NCBI GenBank assembly: GCA_014529385.2
Contig: CM043954.1
Coordinates: 94,195,247 to 94,259,246 of the forward strand
Source of the DNA: Adiantum capillus-veneris
Lineage: Eukaryota; Streptophyta; Polypodiopsida; Polypodiales; Pteridaceae
DNA length: 64,000 bases
Direction of reading: 5' to 3'
The notes below the pieces were generated by a model, which was not told the origin of the DNA, did no database searches, and saw only the letters and a program-made list of their open reading frames with translations. The position numbers and the translations under genes were made by a program. This document shows, one piece after another, positions 11,675 to 23,309 of this stretch. How positions within the stretch are numbered: the first letter of the stretch is position 1; each line of letters starts with the position of its first letter.

Positions 11675-12239
11675 TTTTCTTCATTTTATTTTTGTACCCC
11701 GCCATTGGATTGGACACACAAAGATTAAGGATTGTATAAGTTTGTTCCCATACACATTTAACAGATTGTTATTATCACATTTCGTTTCATTTTGCTATCT
11801 CTTTTCTCCCTCCCACTATGACTCCTTCCACGACGGACATTGTGGACGCTCTTCGATCGACCACTGCAATACTTTCTCAAACACACGCTCAATGTCGGGC
11901 ATCCACGAGAATCGATAGTGATGATGACGATTTTAGTATGACGCTTTTAGGGTTGTAATTTTAGTCTTTCACTTTACTTCATTTTATTTTAGTACCCAAA
12001 CATTGGATTGGATTCACACTAATTGTATCAATTTTGACTCAAAATGTAATTCAAAGGCGTTTAATGTAACATTTTATTTCATTTTATTTCTCACCTTTTT
12101 GCTGCATCTGAAACCTCCACACCAGTGCCCCCTCCCCCCCCCCCACCCCGCCCCGCCCAACTGAGACTACTTGTAGAAGCGGACATCCACAAAACTCTTC
12201 CATGACTAATGCAATACTTTTTGCGACGACGCCTAATGC
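11667..12239. repeat. Diverged tandem repeat with units of about 300 bp, cut by Copia-2
   Basis: Unit 1 starts near 11667 and unit 2 near 11966. Both run from a TTCATTTTATTTT block through CATTGGATTGGA to GCAATACTTT, a GGGCATCCACG block and GATTTTAG. Copia-2 sits in unit 2 exactly at the GGGC|ATCCACG point, so unit 2 ends after 17793 and a third start is visible near 17828. Confidence 0.75.
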
Positions 12240-12244
12240 CGGGC

Positions 12245-12436
12245 TAAAGGAGTACGAGCGGAAGTGCGACGCGAGAGAGAGTGGGAGAAGAAGAGCACGA
12301 AGATATGGTGAACTCGCTCTACTGTAATGTGTAGAGCATAGTGAGTTCTTATTAGGTTTTTACAAAAGAATATGTGTACATACCTGGCGGCCCGCCCACT
12401 TGCCTGGGCGACCACATTGGGCTTTATACCCCAACA
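12245..12436 (-). repeat. 3' LTR of Copia-2
   Basis: 192 bases. The plus-strand left end reads TAAAGGAG where the right LTR has TGAAGGAG, so the terminal TG/CA pair has one mutation. It ends CCCCAACA. Confidence 0.95.
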
Positions 12437-12450
12437 ACCTCCCACTTAAA
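12437..12450 (-). other. Polypurine tract of Copia-2
   Basis: Minus-strand AGTGGGAGGT immediately upstream of the 3' LTR; this is the usual plus-strand DNA priming site. Confidence 0.8.
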
Positions 12451-12525
12451 GTCCAATGTGGTACTTTAAGTGTGAGAGAAGCTACTATACAAGCTAATAT
12501 ACAAGAGATGTAGAGAAGTGATGTA

Positions 12526-15500
12526 CTACCCTACACCTAACTGCTTGCGAAAATGCGCAAAGCTCTCTGAGGGAAGTCCTTTTGTAAGTAGATCAGCAAG
12601 ATTTTCTGTGGTGTGAACTTTGACAAGCTGAAGTTGCTTATCCTCGAGCATTTCCCTGATGAAATGATACTTCACATCCACATGCTTTGTCTTTGAGTGA
12701 TAAACTGGATTGCGAGCCAATTGTATAGCACTTTGACTATCACAATATAACACAGGCATCTCTTCTTTGATTCCCAAATCTGTTACTAGTCGATTAAGCC
12801 AAATTGATTCTTTGCATGCCTCTGATGCTGCAACATATTCAGCCTCTGTAGTAGACTGAGTAACGCAATCTTGTAATCTAGAACGCCATGATACTGCTCC
12901 ACCAGCCAATGTAAAGACATACCCTGACGTAGACCTTCGGTTGTCTAAGTCACCTGCATAATCTGAGTCTATAAAACCCTTTACACTTAGCTCCTGACTC
13001 CCATAGCATATACGCATACTCTTTGTAGCTTTCAGGTATCTCAATATTCCTTTCACTGCCTCCCAATGTTTCTTGCCTGGGTTTGACATGTATCGACTTA
13101 CTACCCCCACTGCAAATGCAATGTCTGGGCGAGTAGCAATCATCACATACATCAAACTACCCACTGCAGACGCATATGGAATTTTATCCATTTCAGCCTG
13201 TTCTTCCTCATACACAGGACAATCTTGTTTGCTAAGTTTCACATATGATGGCAATGGAACACTCAATGCCTTTCCCTTCTCCATATTGAAACGTTGCAAA
13301 ACCTTGTCAATATACTCTGTTTGAGATAACCAAATCAACTTCTTTGATCTGTCTCTCTCAATGCGCATACCAAGTATATGACTTGCCTCACCCATGTCTT
13401 TCATGTCAAACGATTTTGCCATCTTTGACTTCAAAGCTGAAATTTCTTCCAAGTGCTTGCCAGCAATCAACATGTCATCCACATACAAAATAAGGATCAG
13501 CCAACTGCCATCCTTAGCCTTCTTTGTATATAGACAGTGATCGAACTCACTACGTTTGTAGCCTTGAGAAAGCATAAACTTGTGGAATTTATGGTACCAT
13601 GCCCTCGGTGATTGTTTTAAGCCATAAAGACTCTTTAACAACTGGCATACCCAATCTTCCTTGCCTTTCTCAACAAACCCTTCTGGCTGCTGCATGTAAA
13701 TTTCCACATCTAAATCACCATGCAAGAACGCTGTCTTGACATCCATTTGGTGCAACACCAAATCTAATATGGCAACCAATGTAAGAAAGCATCTCAATGT
13801 AGTCATCTTGACCACCGGAGAGAAGACTTCATCAAAGTCAATGCCTTTTTCTTGATTAAAGCCCTTGGCAACAAGCCTTGCTTTGTACTTTGGCTTACTA
13901 TCATGAGCGGTGATCTTATACCTGTAAACCCATTTACAGGGTAGAGCCTTTTTGCCCCGTGGTAATTTAACTAGCTTCCATGTCTGGTTTTTATGTAGAG
14001 CTGTCATCTCTGACTGCATGGCCAATTGCCAATTCCCGGAGTCCTTCATTTGCACTGCTTCCTTGTAACATGAAGGCTCATTGCAATCAGTTAACATGAC
14101 ATAGTTCATAGATGGAACAAACCTATCAGGAGGTCGCGTGATACGTCGAGATCTACGCACAATAGGTGGCTCAGGCTCAGCCACAACTTGTGGTTCCACT
14201 CTATCCTGTCCTTGCTCCTCTTGAGCCCTGACATTTTGTCTTGCACGTGCAGGTCCATCTTCTTGGAAGACAACTCTTCTAATCTCCTCAACCCTCTCTG
14301 GTTTAGAATGATATTTAGATTCATTAAAGTGAACATCATTGCTGCGGACAACCTTTCTGGATTCGGGATCCCAAAGTCTGTACCCCATCTCACCAGAATT
14401 ACCATAGCCTAGAAAGATGCACTTTCTACTCTTTGGCTCAAGATTGTTCTTAAATTCTTTTGGAACGTGAGTATATGCCTCACAGCCAAAGACTCTGAGA
14501 TGCTTGTATGAGGGCATTTTTCCTGACCATACCATCTCTGGCACTGAATCCTTCTACAAAACCTTGCTAGGAGATCTATTTACAAGATGAACAGCTGTTG
14601 ATACAGCTTCAGTCCAAAACCCATTTGGCAACTGTGCATTAGACAACATACTTCTGACCTTCTCTTGTATGGTCCTATTCATCCTCTCAGCAACACCATT
14701 TTGAGGAGGATTGTAAGGAGCAGTAAGTTCACGTTTTATATCTTTTGACTCACAAAAGTCCTGAAAGGCCTTTGAAACATACTCTCCACCATTGTCAGTG
14801 CGTAAGCATTTAAGCTTCTTGCCACTCTGATTCTCCACAAGTGTCACAAACGTTTTGAAAACACTAAAAGCTTCATCCTTGTGCTTGAGAAAGTAAACCC
14901 ATACTTTCCTCGAGTAATCATCTATAAATGTCATAAAGTAAGAAGCTCCCCCTAGAGATAGGTTAGGCATAGGTCCACACAAATCACTATGAACAAGTGC
15001 CAACTGTGTATCTCTTCTATTGCTTCTATGCTTATGTGGCTGCTGTGTTTGCTTACCATACACACAATGTTCACAGAATTCAAAATCATTAAATGAAAAG
15101 CCAGGAAAATAACCAGAACGAGACAAGATTTCCATTCCCTTCTTGGACATATGTCCTAACCGGCTATGCCACAAAGAAACGTTCGGCTGCTCGGTTACAT
15201 TGATTACATTTTTAGAGACATTTGATACATAAATCATGTAAAGTCCTCCAGAATTTACTCCATGTGCTACTGTCATAGAACCCTTGGATATCTTCCACAT
15301 GTTCTGTCCAAAAGTGGTGACGTAGCCAGCATCATCAAGTAAACCTGTGCTGATCAAGCTCTTTGTAATTGCAGGAACATGTCTCACATTCTTCAGCATG
15401 AAAGAAGAGCCATTCTGAAACTTCAATTGAACATCTCCAACACCTAAGATCTCACATGTCTGCCCATTGCCTAGCCGAACATGATCTTTAGTGTTCACAT

Positions 15501-16515
15501 AAGAAGTAAACCACTCCTTGTTTGGAGACACATGAAGTGATGCCCCTGAGTCTATAATCCAGTCACTCAATGCATTTCCATTAGATGTTGTAAGAAGAGC
15601 TGAGTCCATTGTATTCTTCAAGAAGTAGATGTATCCTGACACTAGACTGTCATCCCTTGCAACAGTGTTTGTCACATTTATTTCTTGAATCTTCACTGAG
15701 GACTTGTTCTTCTCACCATGGTCTTCAGCTTTCTCTTTGCCTTTTTCTGCTTTCCATTCTCTGCAGTCTCTTTTCATGTGACCCTTCTTGCCACAATGGT
15801 AGCATTCTATGTCACTCTTGCCTTTAGCACTGCGAGACTTGCTACGAGACTGATTCCTCTTTCCACCTTTGTACTTTTCTTTGGTCCTTCCATTGACAAC
15901 TAAGGCTGTTCCTTTGCCTTTTTCCATTGTCTTTCTATTGGTTTCTTCAGTAAGCAGAATTCCTTCTACACCTGCTATGTTCAAACCATCTGGAGGTGCA
16001 GAATTACTCAAAGCTATGCGAAAAGTGTCCCAACTTTTCGGCAATGTGATCAACAGGAACATAGCTCTAACAGGTTCATCAAACTTGACACCTTGAGCTG
16101 ACAACTGACTATAGATTGTGTTGAATTCATTCAGATGATTGGACATAGGTGTCCCTTCTTTCATCTTCAAGTCAACAAGCTTCTTAAGCTAGTATACCTG
16201 TGAAGCTGCACTCTGCTTCTCATAAAGATCACTCAGCTTTAACCATGCTTGATAAGCCGACATCTCGTCTGCTACATTGAAGTAAATGCTTTCTGCCAAA
16301 GTCAGCATAATGGAAGAAAGTGTCAATTCATCCATTTCTCTCCATTCATCTTCGTCCATATCTTCTGGTTTTATCCCCTTGAGCTTTATAGGTTTTATCT
16401 TCTTATTTTGTACCAACACGTGCCAAATCTGCTTCTTCCACAATGGGAAATTGGTTCCATCCAGCTTCTTGATATTGTAAAGAGCAGTGTCCTCTGATCC
16501 AGCAATAGCTACGCT
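12526..16515 (-). pseudogene. gag-pol: Copia-2 gag-pol polyprotein with two stop codons
   Basis: One minus-strand frame runs from about 16515 to 12526, with stops only at 16189-16191 (TAG) and 14554-14556 (TAG). In order it shows a gag helical region (LDGTNFPLW near the start), a zinc knuckle CYHCGKKGHMKRDC, and the protease motif WIIDSGASLHVS. The GAG-pre-integrase block (LWHSRLGHMS) and the integrase core follow (HSDLCGPM, LRTDNGGEY, NGVAERMNR). Then come reverse transcriptase (KWVYRYKI, YVDDMLIAG) and RNase H (DSDYAGDLDNRRSTSGY, TEAEYVAASEA). No ATG is obvious at the gag start; the frame is open back to a TGA near 16522. With the two stops it would not give a full protein. Confidence 0.93.
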
Positions 16516-17576
16516 TCACAGTGGTTTACGTTCCTCGGAAAAATTCGGCAGAGTTTCCCTTGTAAACTGACCTTTGAACCAATATCAACCTGTCAAATGA
16601 ACCAAGAACGCTTCAGATTCTGCATAAATTTTGGAAGAGTCTCCTTTGTAAAATGGCTCTGGTGTACTCAAAAAACAGACCAAAAACAGCTCAAAAAACA
16701 CTGTCTCTCTGACACTGTAAGCTGTGGGTAAACCTGTCCTGAACCTGTACTGTCTCTCACTGTCCTGTAAGCATAGACTGCGACAATGCCTCAACGGCAG
16801 TAAAGCAAAGATGTAATCCCAACTGTCTAACTCACAGTCAATACATCCTAGCTACCTATCTAAGGGTGCTCGAGGGATCGCTCCAAGACCTGTATCACCG
16901 AAAGGATCTCAACATTCGAGAATCCCCCAGCTCAATAAAACCTCACTCGACCCTCAACAAAGGCTGCAGTAAATCTGACAGTACATAGACTTCCCACAAA
17001 GTCATACATCCACAAATTTCCCACTGTATGTTGTAACCGCTGCGGCGGTTGTTTGCTGCGTGACTCACAGCCAGCAAACCCTCAACAGACATACATCATC
17101 TCTGACAATACATCCCATGTGGAAGTACCTGCAATGTCAGGATAAAATCTGGAATATCAAGCAACAAACACAAGCTACCTGATGAACTAGTGGATGTCGC
17201 CTACAGTCTGTGTGTAGATACGCCCGTGTCGTATGTGACACGCCTCCAAGAACTATGAGCCGTCCTTCGATGTGTAGACATCCACAAATCAACACTCTGG
17301 GAGTGTCGATATCCTCAGCACCTGCAGTCGTAGGCCGAAAACCCCAAATTTGCAGAGTCGGATCTGCACCCGTCAAGACCATGTAGTCGAAAATGGCCTG
17401 CGTAGACCTTTGTCGAAGCCGAACGGTGGCCGAGATGACCTCAGAATGAAATTCTGACAACACCGACTCCTTCGAGCTCGCCCACAGGATTTGGGGCCGT
17501 GTCTTCGCCTGTCGAATTTCACTCCAATCTGAGTTGGTGACTCTAGCCTCCTGCAGTGCTACCCTGAGCCTCGATA
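16516..17576 (-). other. Copia-2 leader between primer site and gag
   Basis: About 1.06 kb with no supported gene. The minus-strand open frame 17137-17766 crosses the PBS and LTR, so it is not a credible protein. Confidence 0.7.
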
Positions 17577-17593
17577 TGAGCTCTGCTACCAGT
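17577..17593 (-). other. Primer binding site of Copia-2
   Basis: Minus-strand ACTGGTAGCAGAGC next to the 5' LTR, a Met-tRNA type PBS with AGCAG in place of the commoner ATCAG. Confidence 0.85.
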
Positions 17594-17787
17594 TGAAGGA
17601 GTACGAGCGGAAGTGCGACGCGAGAGAGAGAGTGCGAGAAGAAGAGCACGACGATATGGTGAACTCGCTCTACTGTAATGTGTAGAGCACAGTGAGTTCT
17701 TATTAGGTTTTTACAAAAGAATATGTGTACATACCTGGCGGCCCACTCACTTACCTGGGTGACCACATTGGGCTTTATACCCCAACA
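17594..17787 (-). repeat. 5' LTR of Copia-2
   Basis: 194 bases with intact TG...CA ends, matching 12245-12436 with a 2-base indel and several substitutions. Confidence 0.95.
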
Positions 17788-17792
17788 CGGGC

Positions 17793-19502
17793 ATCCACGG
17801 TACTTGACGACGCTGACACTGATTTTAGTTTATTTTTCTACCTAGACATTGTATTAGATCCATAAGGATTGTATTAGTTTGATCTTATAGGTAATTTGTA
17901 TAAGTTGCAGACTCTCATACTATATACCTAGTACAAGTTTAGAAGAGACGCTTAAGTTTTTGGTCTTGCCAGACATTTTCTTGATGCATATTCTTTTACA
18001 TATTTTGACGTCTGACTAGCAATGTCTGAAAGAGCAACTAAGGTCAAATCAATTTTGCGTTGTTTTCTTTATTTGTGGACCGATCTACTGTTTATAGTAT
18101 GGCCTTTATATGATGTATGCTCGTGATATCATGCCTGGACACTAGTATGCTCATGATATCATAAATATACACTAGTCAATGCCCTTTAAACAATTTTCAA
18201 TAATAATATTTAGCACTTTAGAGACAACAGTTTGCGATATCAAGGGGACTACTCCATTTATTCAAACAAAAACAATCGATAATATATTAATTCCATCTCA
18301 CTTTCCGATTGATCCAAGGCTCATCATCGTAAATGACCCTTGCTAATTACAATTGTCTCCTACTTGTGTCTCTCTCTCTCCACACACACTGGTACATATT
18401 TCAAATGCAGTACATCATCTAGAGTCTAATGATTTACAAAGAGCAAACAGGTAAGTTCTCTTCGCATTTTCATTTTGGATTTTGAAAAATCTTCTCAAAA
18501 AAAAAAGAAGTAATTATCCACTACTTGCACTTTCCCAAATTCTATGATACCCATAGTCCTACACATATCTACTAATACCATTCCACAGAGAACAACAACG
18601 TTACATAAATTCAACACATCTGGCTTACTAATTAGCTTGATTACCATTTATTTTTTAAAAGAAGACATAGCTCTTTTAATTACCTCCATTCTCTAACATT
18701 GTGCCGATACTTGTATTAAATGAAATTGCTATTGCGATCATTACTCATTGAGATATGCAGCTACTCACATGAGCCAATGTGCTTTTCGTTAAAAACCAAT
18801 TTGTCAGTACTTTGTTACTCAACCTTACTCAAATGTGGTGTGAAACACGTAATATATTTTTTATGTGTTTATGCCTGGTCTAGTCCATTGGTCACATGCA
18901 CACAGATTCGCCGATTTAGGCAGTGTGTAGATACTCATCTTGGTGCAGATCCGCAAATTTAGGCAGCACATTGATAAACTGCAGATTCATGATTTTTACA
19001 CTTATACCAAATGCAGATTTGCCGATTTAGGCAGCACGTTTTATTGGTGTAGACTCGCCGGATGAGGCAACACCGATCACAAAATCATGCTGCAGTGGCT
19101 GGCCACCACTGTAACTGGTATGATTTTGTTACCCGGGTATAGAAAATGAAAGATATTTTGGATTTGGATTTAGAATTGGATTTGAATTGGTATATGATGA
19201 TTTTTTGTCGCGACAGTATTTATGGAAGTGAACTTGAGATTGATGAGAATTGATTTATACAATGATGAGTGTGACCAATAATATCCTGATTCATCAGGGT
19301 ATGACATATACTGCTTATTCTAGTGCTATGGGACACTATAATAGGTAGTATGTGGATGATGGCAGGCGTAACCAATGTGTTTAGTTTTATGGATTCTTTC
19401 TTTTACTATTTGCTACAGATTTCTAATCATTGTTTTTTACAAGTATTGTTTGTAGATTTTTATCTTTGCAACTGAGGACAGTTGCTTTCCAACGCAAAGG
19501 TA
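17793..19502. other. LARD-like element internal 3' region, no gene recognised
   Basis: AT-rich. It includes the rest of the 300-bp repeat and two copies of TATGCTC(A/G)TGATATCAT near 18116 and 18146. An open frame at 18720-18962 has no recognisable feature. Confidence 0.55.
18900..19075. repeat. Short dispersed direct repeats around a GCCGATTTAGGCAG motif
   Basis: Variants of CAGATTCGCCGATTTAGGCAG appear at about 18901, 18943, 19013 and 19050 with varying spacers. Close to the 3' LTR, they resemble the sub-terminal repeats of non-coding LTR elements. Confidence 0.7.
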
Positions 19503-19990
19503 TGTTATGGATTTGATATTTTATTATTCATTGCAGATGTGACAGGTGGAAAAGACTAAACCGAGCTAGGACTTTGCGAATGAAAATATATATATATTGT
19601 ACATTTAATTATTCAAGTGCTCTTTATGAGCTTTGGCCAATTATGTCCGGCCGGTCAGTTTGTAACCAATTTGACCATTCAAGAAATCTATGTAACAAAT
19701 ACGTGCAAGAGGGAAATGGTCACTCTTGCACGGGGGGAGATTGCACCCAGTGTCTGTCTATTCTTCTCTCCTCTCCTCTCCTCTCCTCTCTGTTGCCGTG
19801 CCGGCGTAGCACTCCATTCTAGGAGGTGTGCCTGCACATGCTATCTCGCTCTCTCCTACTCTCTATCTCTCTCTATTAGCGTACATCGTTGATTATGTGC
19901 TCGTGGATGCATCAGGTATACAAATCTACCGTTTTATGGTATGTGCTATTATGAGTATTTTGCGGGGCCTTCGCGCATCCGGCTGTAGCA
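19503..19990 (+). repeat. 3' LTR of the LARD-like element
   Basis: 488 bases, TGTTATGG ... CTGTAGCA, matching 8761-9233. Host gag sequence (AAAGAAGCCCC) follows directly. Confidence 0.93.
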
Positions 19991-20577
19991 AAAGAAGCCC
20001 CAAAGACATGGAAAACTCTACGAGTTTCCATCATGAAGCGATTCCTTGCAAGCGATGCAAAGAACAAAGTACTTATGGAATGGTACAGTTTGAAGCTTCT
20101 TTCCCATGAGTCTATTCACAAATATGTGGACAAGTTTTGGGATCTACATCTCAAGGCTACTATCTTCCAAAAGATAGACTTTGCCAAGAAAAAGCGACAA
20201 TTTTGTGCAGGATTACCTAAAGAAATGGTCGAGTATGTCAACTCATAACGGCCTGGTTCAATCACCAAAGTAATTCACCATACCGTGGTTGCTTCCCACA
20301 TCAATTTCCAACAAGAGGCTAGACAGAATGTCATGCCCATGGAAAAAAAAGACAAAAGTGATGCAAAAGGGAAAAACCAATGCCCAAAATTCTTCCCAAG
20401 GCAATTCCAATAACAACAACAACAACAATCGATCCAAGGAGAAGGGAGTTTACAAAGGTAAAAACAAACTCTCTCCTAAAGAGCTTGAAGCTTTTCGCAA
20501 GGACCATAAGTGTTTTAAGTGTGGGGAGCAAGGATATGGCTATTTTTCTTGCCCCAAGAGAAACTTCCGCAAGTGAG
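19991..20577 (+). pseudogene. gag: gypsy A1 Gag, C-terminal part
   Basis: Continues the retrotransposon-gag fold after the nested insertion: SIHKYVDKFWDLHLKA and QFCAGLPKEMVEYVNS. A TAA at 20246-20248 stands where A2 has a CAA-type codon. A frameshift follows in an A-run near 20341, then an Asn run, then the zinc knuckle CFKCGEQGYGYFSC. In that knuckle the expected His is Tyr. A2 has a Trp in place of the first Cys, so neither copy has a full knuckle. Confidence 0.82.
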
Positions 20578-22944
20578 ACTCCTAGAGCTTTCACCATCAA
20601 AGCTCCAAAAGAGGATGCTCATTGCAAAGGATCACCTCTCTCCTATGCTTGGGAGAAGGTAAGGGAACATGATGCCTTCATCTTGTTTGACCCTGGTTCT
20701 ACTCACAACTTCATATCAATGAAGTTGACCACCAAGTTGGGCATTCAAGCTTCTGAGATGGGGGATATTGTAATTGTTGTCATAGCTTTCAAGGGACAAC
20801 AAGCCTCCATTACTCCCTTGATTGGGAAGTTGAGGCTTCATGTCCAAATCTATGTCAACAAAGAAGAATTCTTCATCTCTCCTCTCCAACATGAGGATGC
20901 TATCCTAGGGGCACCATGGTTTAACTGCATGGTTTTCAACATGAAGTTCCCTAAAAGGAGAATCTAATTCACTTAGAGGGGAAAGAGCATGTATATAGAT
21001 GCTAATGAGTCTGGTCATACTATACCACTTGTAAATTTACCGACTTTTGATAAGTCATTGAAAATCTCGATTTCTGCGTACATGATTTTTGTCAAAGAGT
21101 CCACTAATGACGCTAATGATTTATCAAATGAAAATGGTAGAAATCAAGAAGAGTTAGACTTGTCTACTTTTCTAAATAGATTCCAAGATGTTTTTATCGA
21201 TGATATCCGTATGGACTTACCTCCAAGACGAGTGGATGATGACCATCGAATTGAGCTCCTACCAGGAAGCTCACCACCTAACAAACCTCCTTATCTAGTT
21301 TCCCAAGCTCAACAAGAGGAGATCATGAGGGGAGTACAAGAATTGGGTAGACAAAGGGATGGTGAGGCCTAGCTCCTCTCCCTTTTGTCTCCAATTCTTT
21401 TAGTGCAAAAGAAAGATGATACATAGCGTATGTGTGTGGACTATCGAGCACTAAACCATATCATTATCAAAAACAGATTTCCCGTGCCTCGGGTAGAAGA
21501 TCTGTTTGATAAGCTACAAGGCTCTACCTACTTCACTAGGATTGACCTTAAAAGTGGCTATCTTCAAATAAGGATAGTGGATTAAGATATACTAAAGATC
21601 GCGTTTTGTACAACATTTGGTCTTTATGAATATCTAGTCATGCCTTTTGGATTGACCGATGCACAAGCCACATTCAATCATTTGATGGAGAATATATTTA
21701 GACCCTATCGCAAGTTCACTGGAGTGTTCTTTGATGATATCACCATCTACTCCAAGTCCTTGGAGGAACACAAGCAACATCACCAAGTGATTTTTCAAGC
21801 ATTAAGAGAGAACAAGCTTTTTCTCAACCAAAAGAAAAGCGAATTTTTCCTTCAAAAGATTCAATACTTAGGTCATATTATCTCTCAAGATGGTATCCAT
21901 ATGGATCCATCAAAGCTAGAGGTAATAAAAGCATGGCCTAATCCAAGGAATCTACATGAGGTAAGAAGCTTTATTAGTATGTGGGTATACTATAGACGCT
22001 TCATAACAAAATTTTCTCGACTAGCAGGACCATTACATGACTTAACAAAGAAGAACGTTAAGTATTCATGGACTACTAAGGAGAAAAATGCTTTTGACAA
22101 GCTCAAAGAGAAGCTTACCTCCCAACCAATCCTCATGCTTCTAGGTCTCTCAAAGCCATTTGAGGTCCAATGTGATACTTGTGGTGATTGCCTTGGAGCA
22201 GTCTTGCTTCAAGAAGGGCATGCCATAGCATATGAGAGTCGAAGGCTCAATATGGATGAATGAGTCTTGGGCATTTATGAGAAAGAGCTTTTAGTTGTTC
22301 TACATGTCCTAGACACATGGAAGTACTATTTTGGGGACTCCATTCATTTTACAAACGGACCACCAAAGTCTCAAGTACTTCATGACACAAACCAAGCTTT
22401 CCGACAAGCAAATGAGGTGGGCAAATTTTCTTTCGCAATTTTATTTTTATATTTCTCACATTGCTGGTAAGCACAATCAAATGGCCGATGCACTTTCATG
22501 ACCGACAAAAAGTTAATGCGGTGTCTATAGTAACTCACAATGATCTATCTTCTATGATAGATGAGTATGCTACTGACGCTCACTTTAAAGATGTAATGTC
22601 AGCCCTTGGTATGGGGAAGAAAGAGGAACCATTCACCTTGCAAGATGGTTATTTTCTCCATGTCAATAGGCTATGTGTTACCCACTCCCTTTGTGAGAAA
22701 TTCATGTATGAATCACATGCTCCTCTCTCTGCGGGGCATAGAGGCATTCAACCTACTCTTGAAGGAGTAGAGACTTACTTCTATTGGCCTACCATGATAG
22801 TGGACATACAAGATTATGTTTCAAAACGTATGGTATGCCAAAAGACTAAGTATGATAGAGGGAAGAAACTTGGATTACTCCAACCATTGCCAATTTCTAA
22901 TTCACCATGGGAGAGTATACCCATGGATTTTATCTTTAAATTAC
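20578..22944 (+). pseudogene. pol: gypsy A1 protease, reverse transcriptase, RNase H and partial integrase
   Basis: The protease block shows FDPGSTHNFISMKL (catalytic Asp at 20689). RT fragments follow: [45 protein letters not shown] and the active site FFDDI. RNase H (FEVQCDTCGDCLGAVLLQE) and the integrase zinc finger (H/H and CQK region) come next. The integrase core ends at MDFIFKLPK, where homology to A2 stops. In-frame stops lie near 21370, 21425, 21583 and 22261, with several frameshifts. Nothing here could be translated as a full enzyme. Confidence 0.88.
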
Positions 22945-23309
22945 CCAAGATTGTGTCTACCCCTCTCCTCGCACTGTACGGGATAATGCCTCTGGAGGCC
23001 TTTTTGGGCCATACCGACCTCTCCGGGTGTCAGAATGAGCCATATAGCCAGTCATTTTCCGGGTTTTTGGGCATTTCGGACACATTTCTGATTTCAAAAG
23101 CTTCAAATAATATAGCTTTTAGAAGTTACAAGTATTATATATTGTAAAATAGAATTGTTTTATTTTGTGACTATGTTTGGGTCCTATATGCTTAATAGAT
23201 ATGTATATATAAAGAGATCTATAGTAGGTAGCAAAGGCAAATCTGTGAATGAAAATAACCCACATGTCACAATTGGGGTAATGAGATTCTAAAACTAACA
23301 CCCTATCCT
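22945..23309. other. Unassigned sequence between the two gypsy A copies
   Basis: About 365 bases that match neither A1 nor A2. The left part is GC-richer, the right part AT-rich. It may be the old chromosomal target or the remnant of what truncated A1. No gene seen. Confidence 0.5.

Larger units (their letters stand above)
12245..17787 (-). mobile_element. Copia-2, Ty1/copia retrotransposon
   Basis: LTRs at 12245-12436 and 17594-17787 are flanked by the 5-bp duplication CGGGC (12240-12244 and 17788-17792). The PBS TGGTAGCAGAGC reads on the minus strand next to the right LTR, and a polypurine tract next to the left one. One minus-strand polyprotein frame with the copia order gag-PR-IN-RT-RNase H is broken by two stops only. 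The LTRs differ at roughly nine positions, so the copy is moderately young. Confidence 0.96.
8761..19990 (+). mobile_element. Non-autonomous LTR retrotransposon (LARD-like) inserted in gypsy A1 gag
   Basis: Two direct LTRs (8761-9233 and 19503-19990), TG...CA ends and an initiator-Met PBS after the left LTR define a plus-oriented element. The flanks are AAAGC before and AAAGA after, a 5-bp duplication with one difference. The host reading AAGCCCCAAAGACATGG resumes after 19990 and is continuous in A2 at about 57890. Excluding nested Copia-2, the internal part is about 4.7 kb and shows no gag, protease, RT or integrase, so the element must have been mobilised in trans. Several internal direct repeats and an antisense acidic coding remnant are its only content. 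Confidence 0.88.
6096..22944 (+). mobile_element. Ty3/gypsy copy A1 (chromovirus type), 3'-truncated and split by a nested element
   Basis: The 5' LTR (6096-7572) is followed by a PBS, a leader, gag (from 7987), then protease, RT, RNase H and the start of integrase. Gag is interrupted at 8760 by the LTR element 8761-19990 and resumes at 19991. Similarity to the second copy A2 stops within integrase at about 22944, so the integrase C-terminus, chromodomain, polypurine tract and 3' LTR are missing. Many stops and frameshifts make it non-coding. The chromovirus assignment rests on the chromodomain seen in A2. Confidence 0.9.

Noticed and set aside
17137-17766. 209-codon minus-strand ORF
   Set aside because: It spans the Copia-2 LTR, primer site and leader, so it cannot be a normal protein.
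22945-23150. Continuation of A1 integrase after LPK
   Set aside because: The frame stays open but the peptide no longer matches A2 integrase, so the homology ends here and the extension is a chance fusion.
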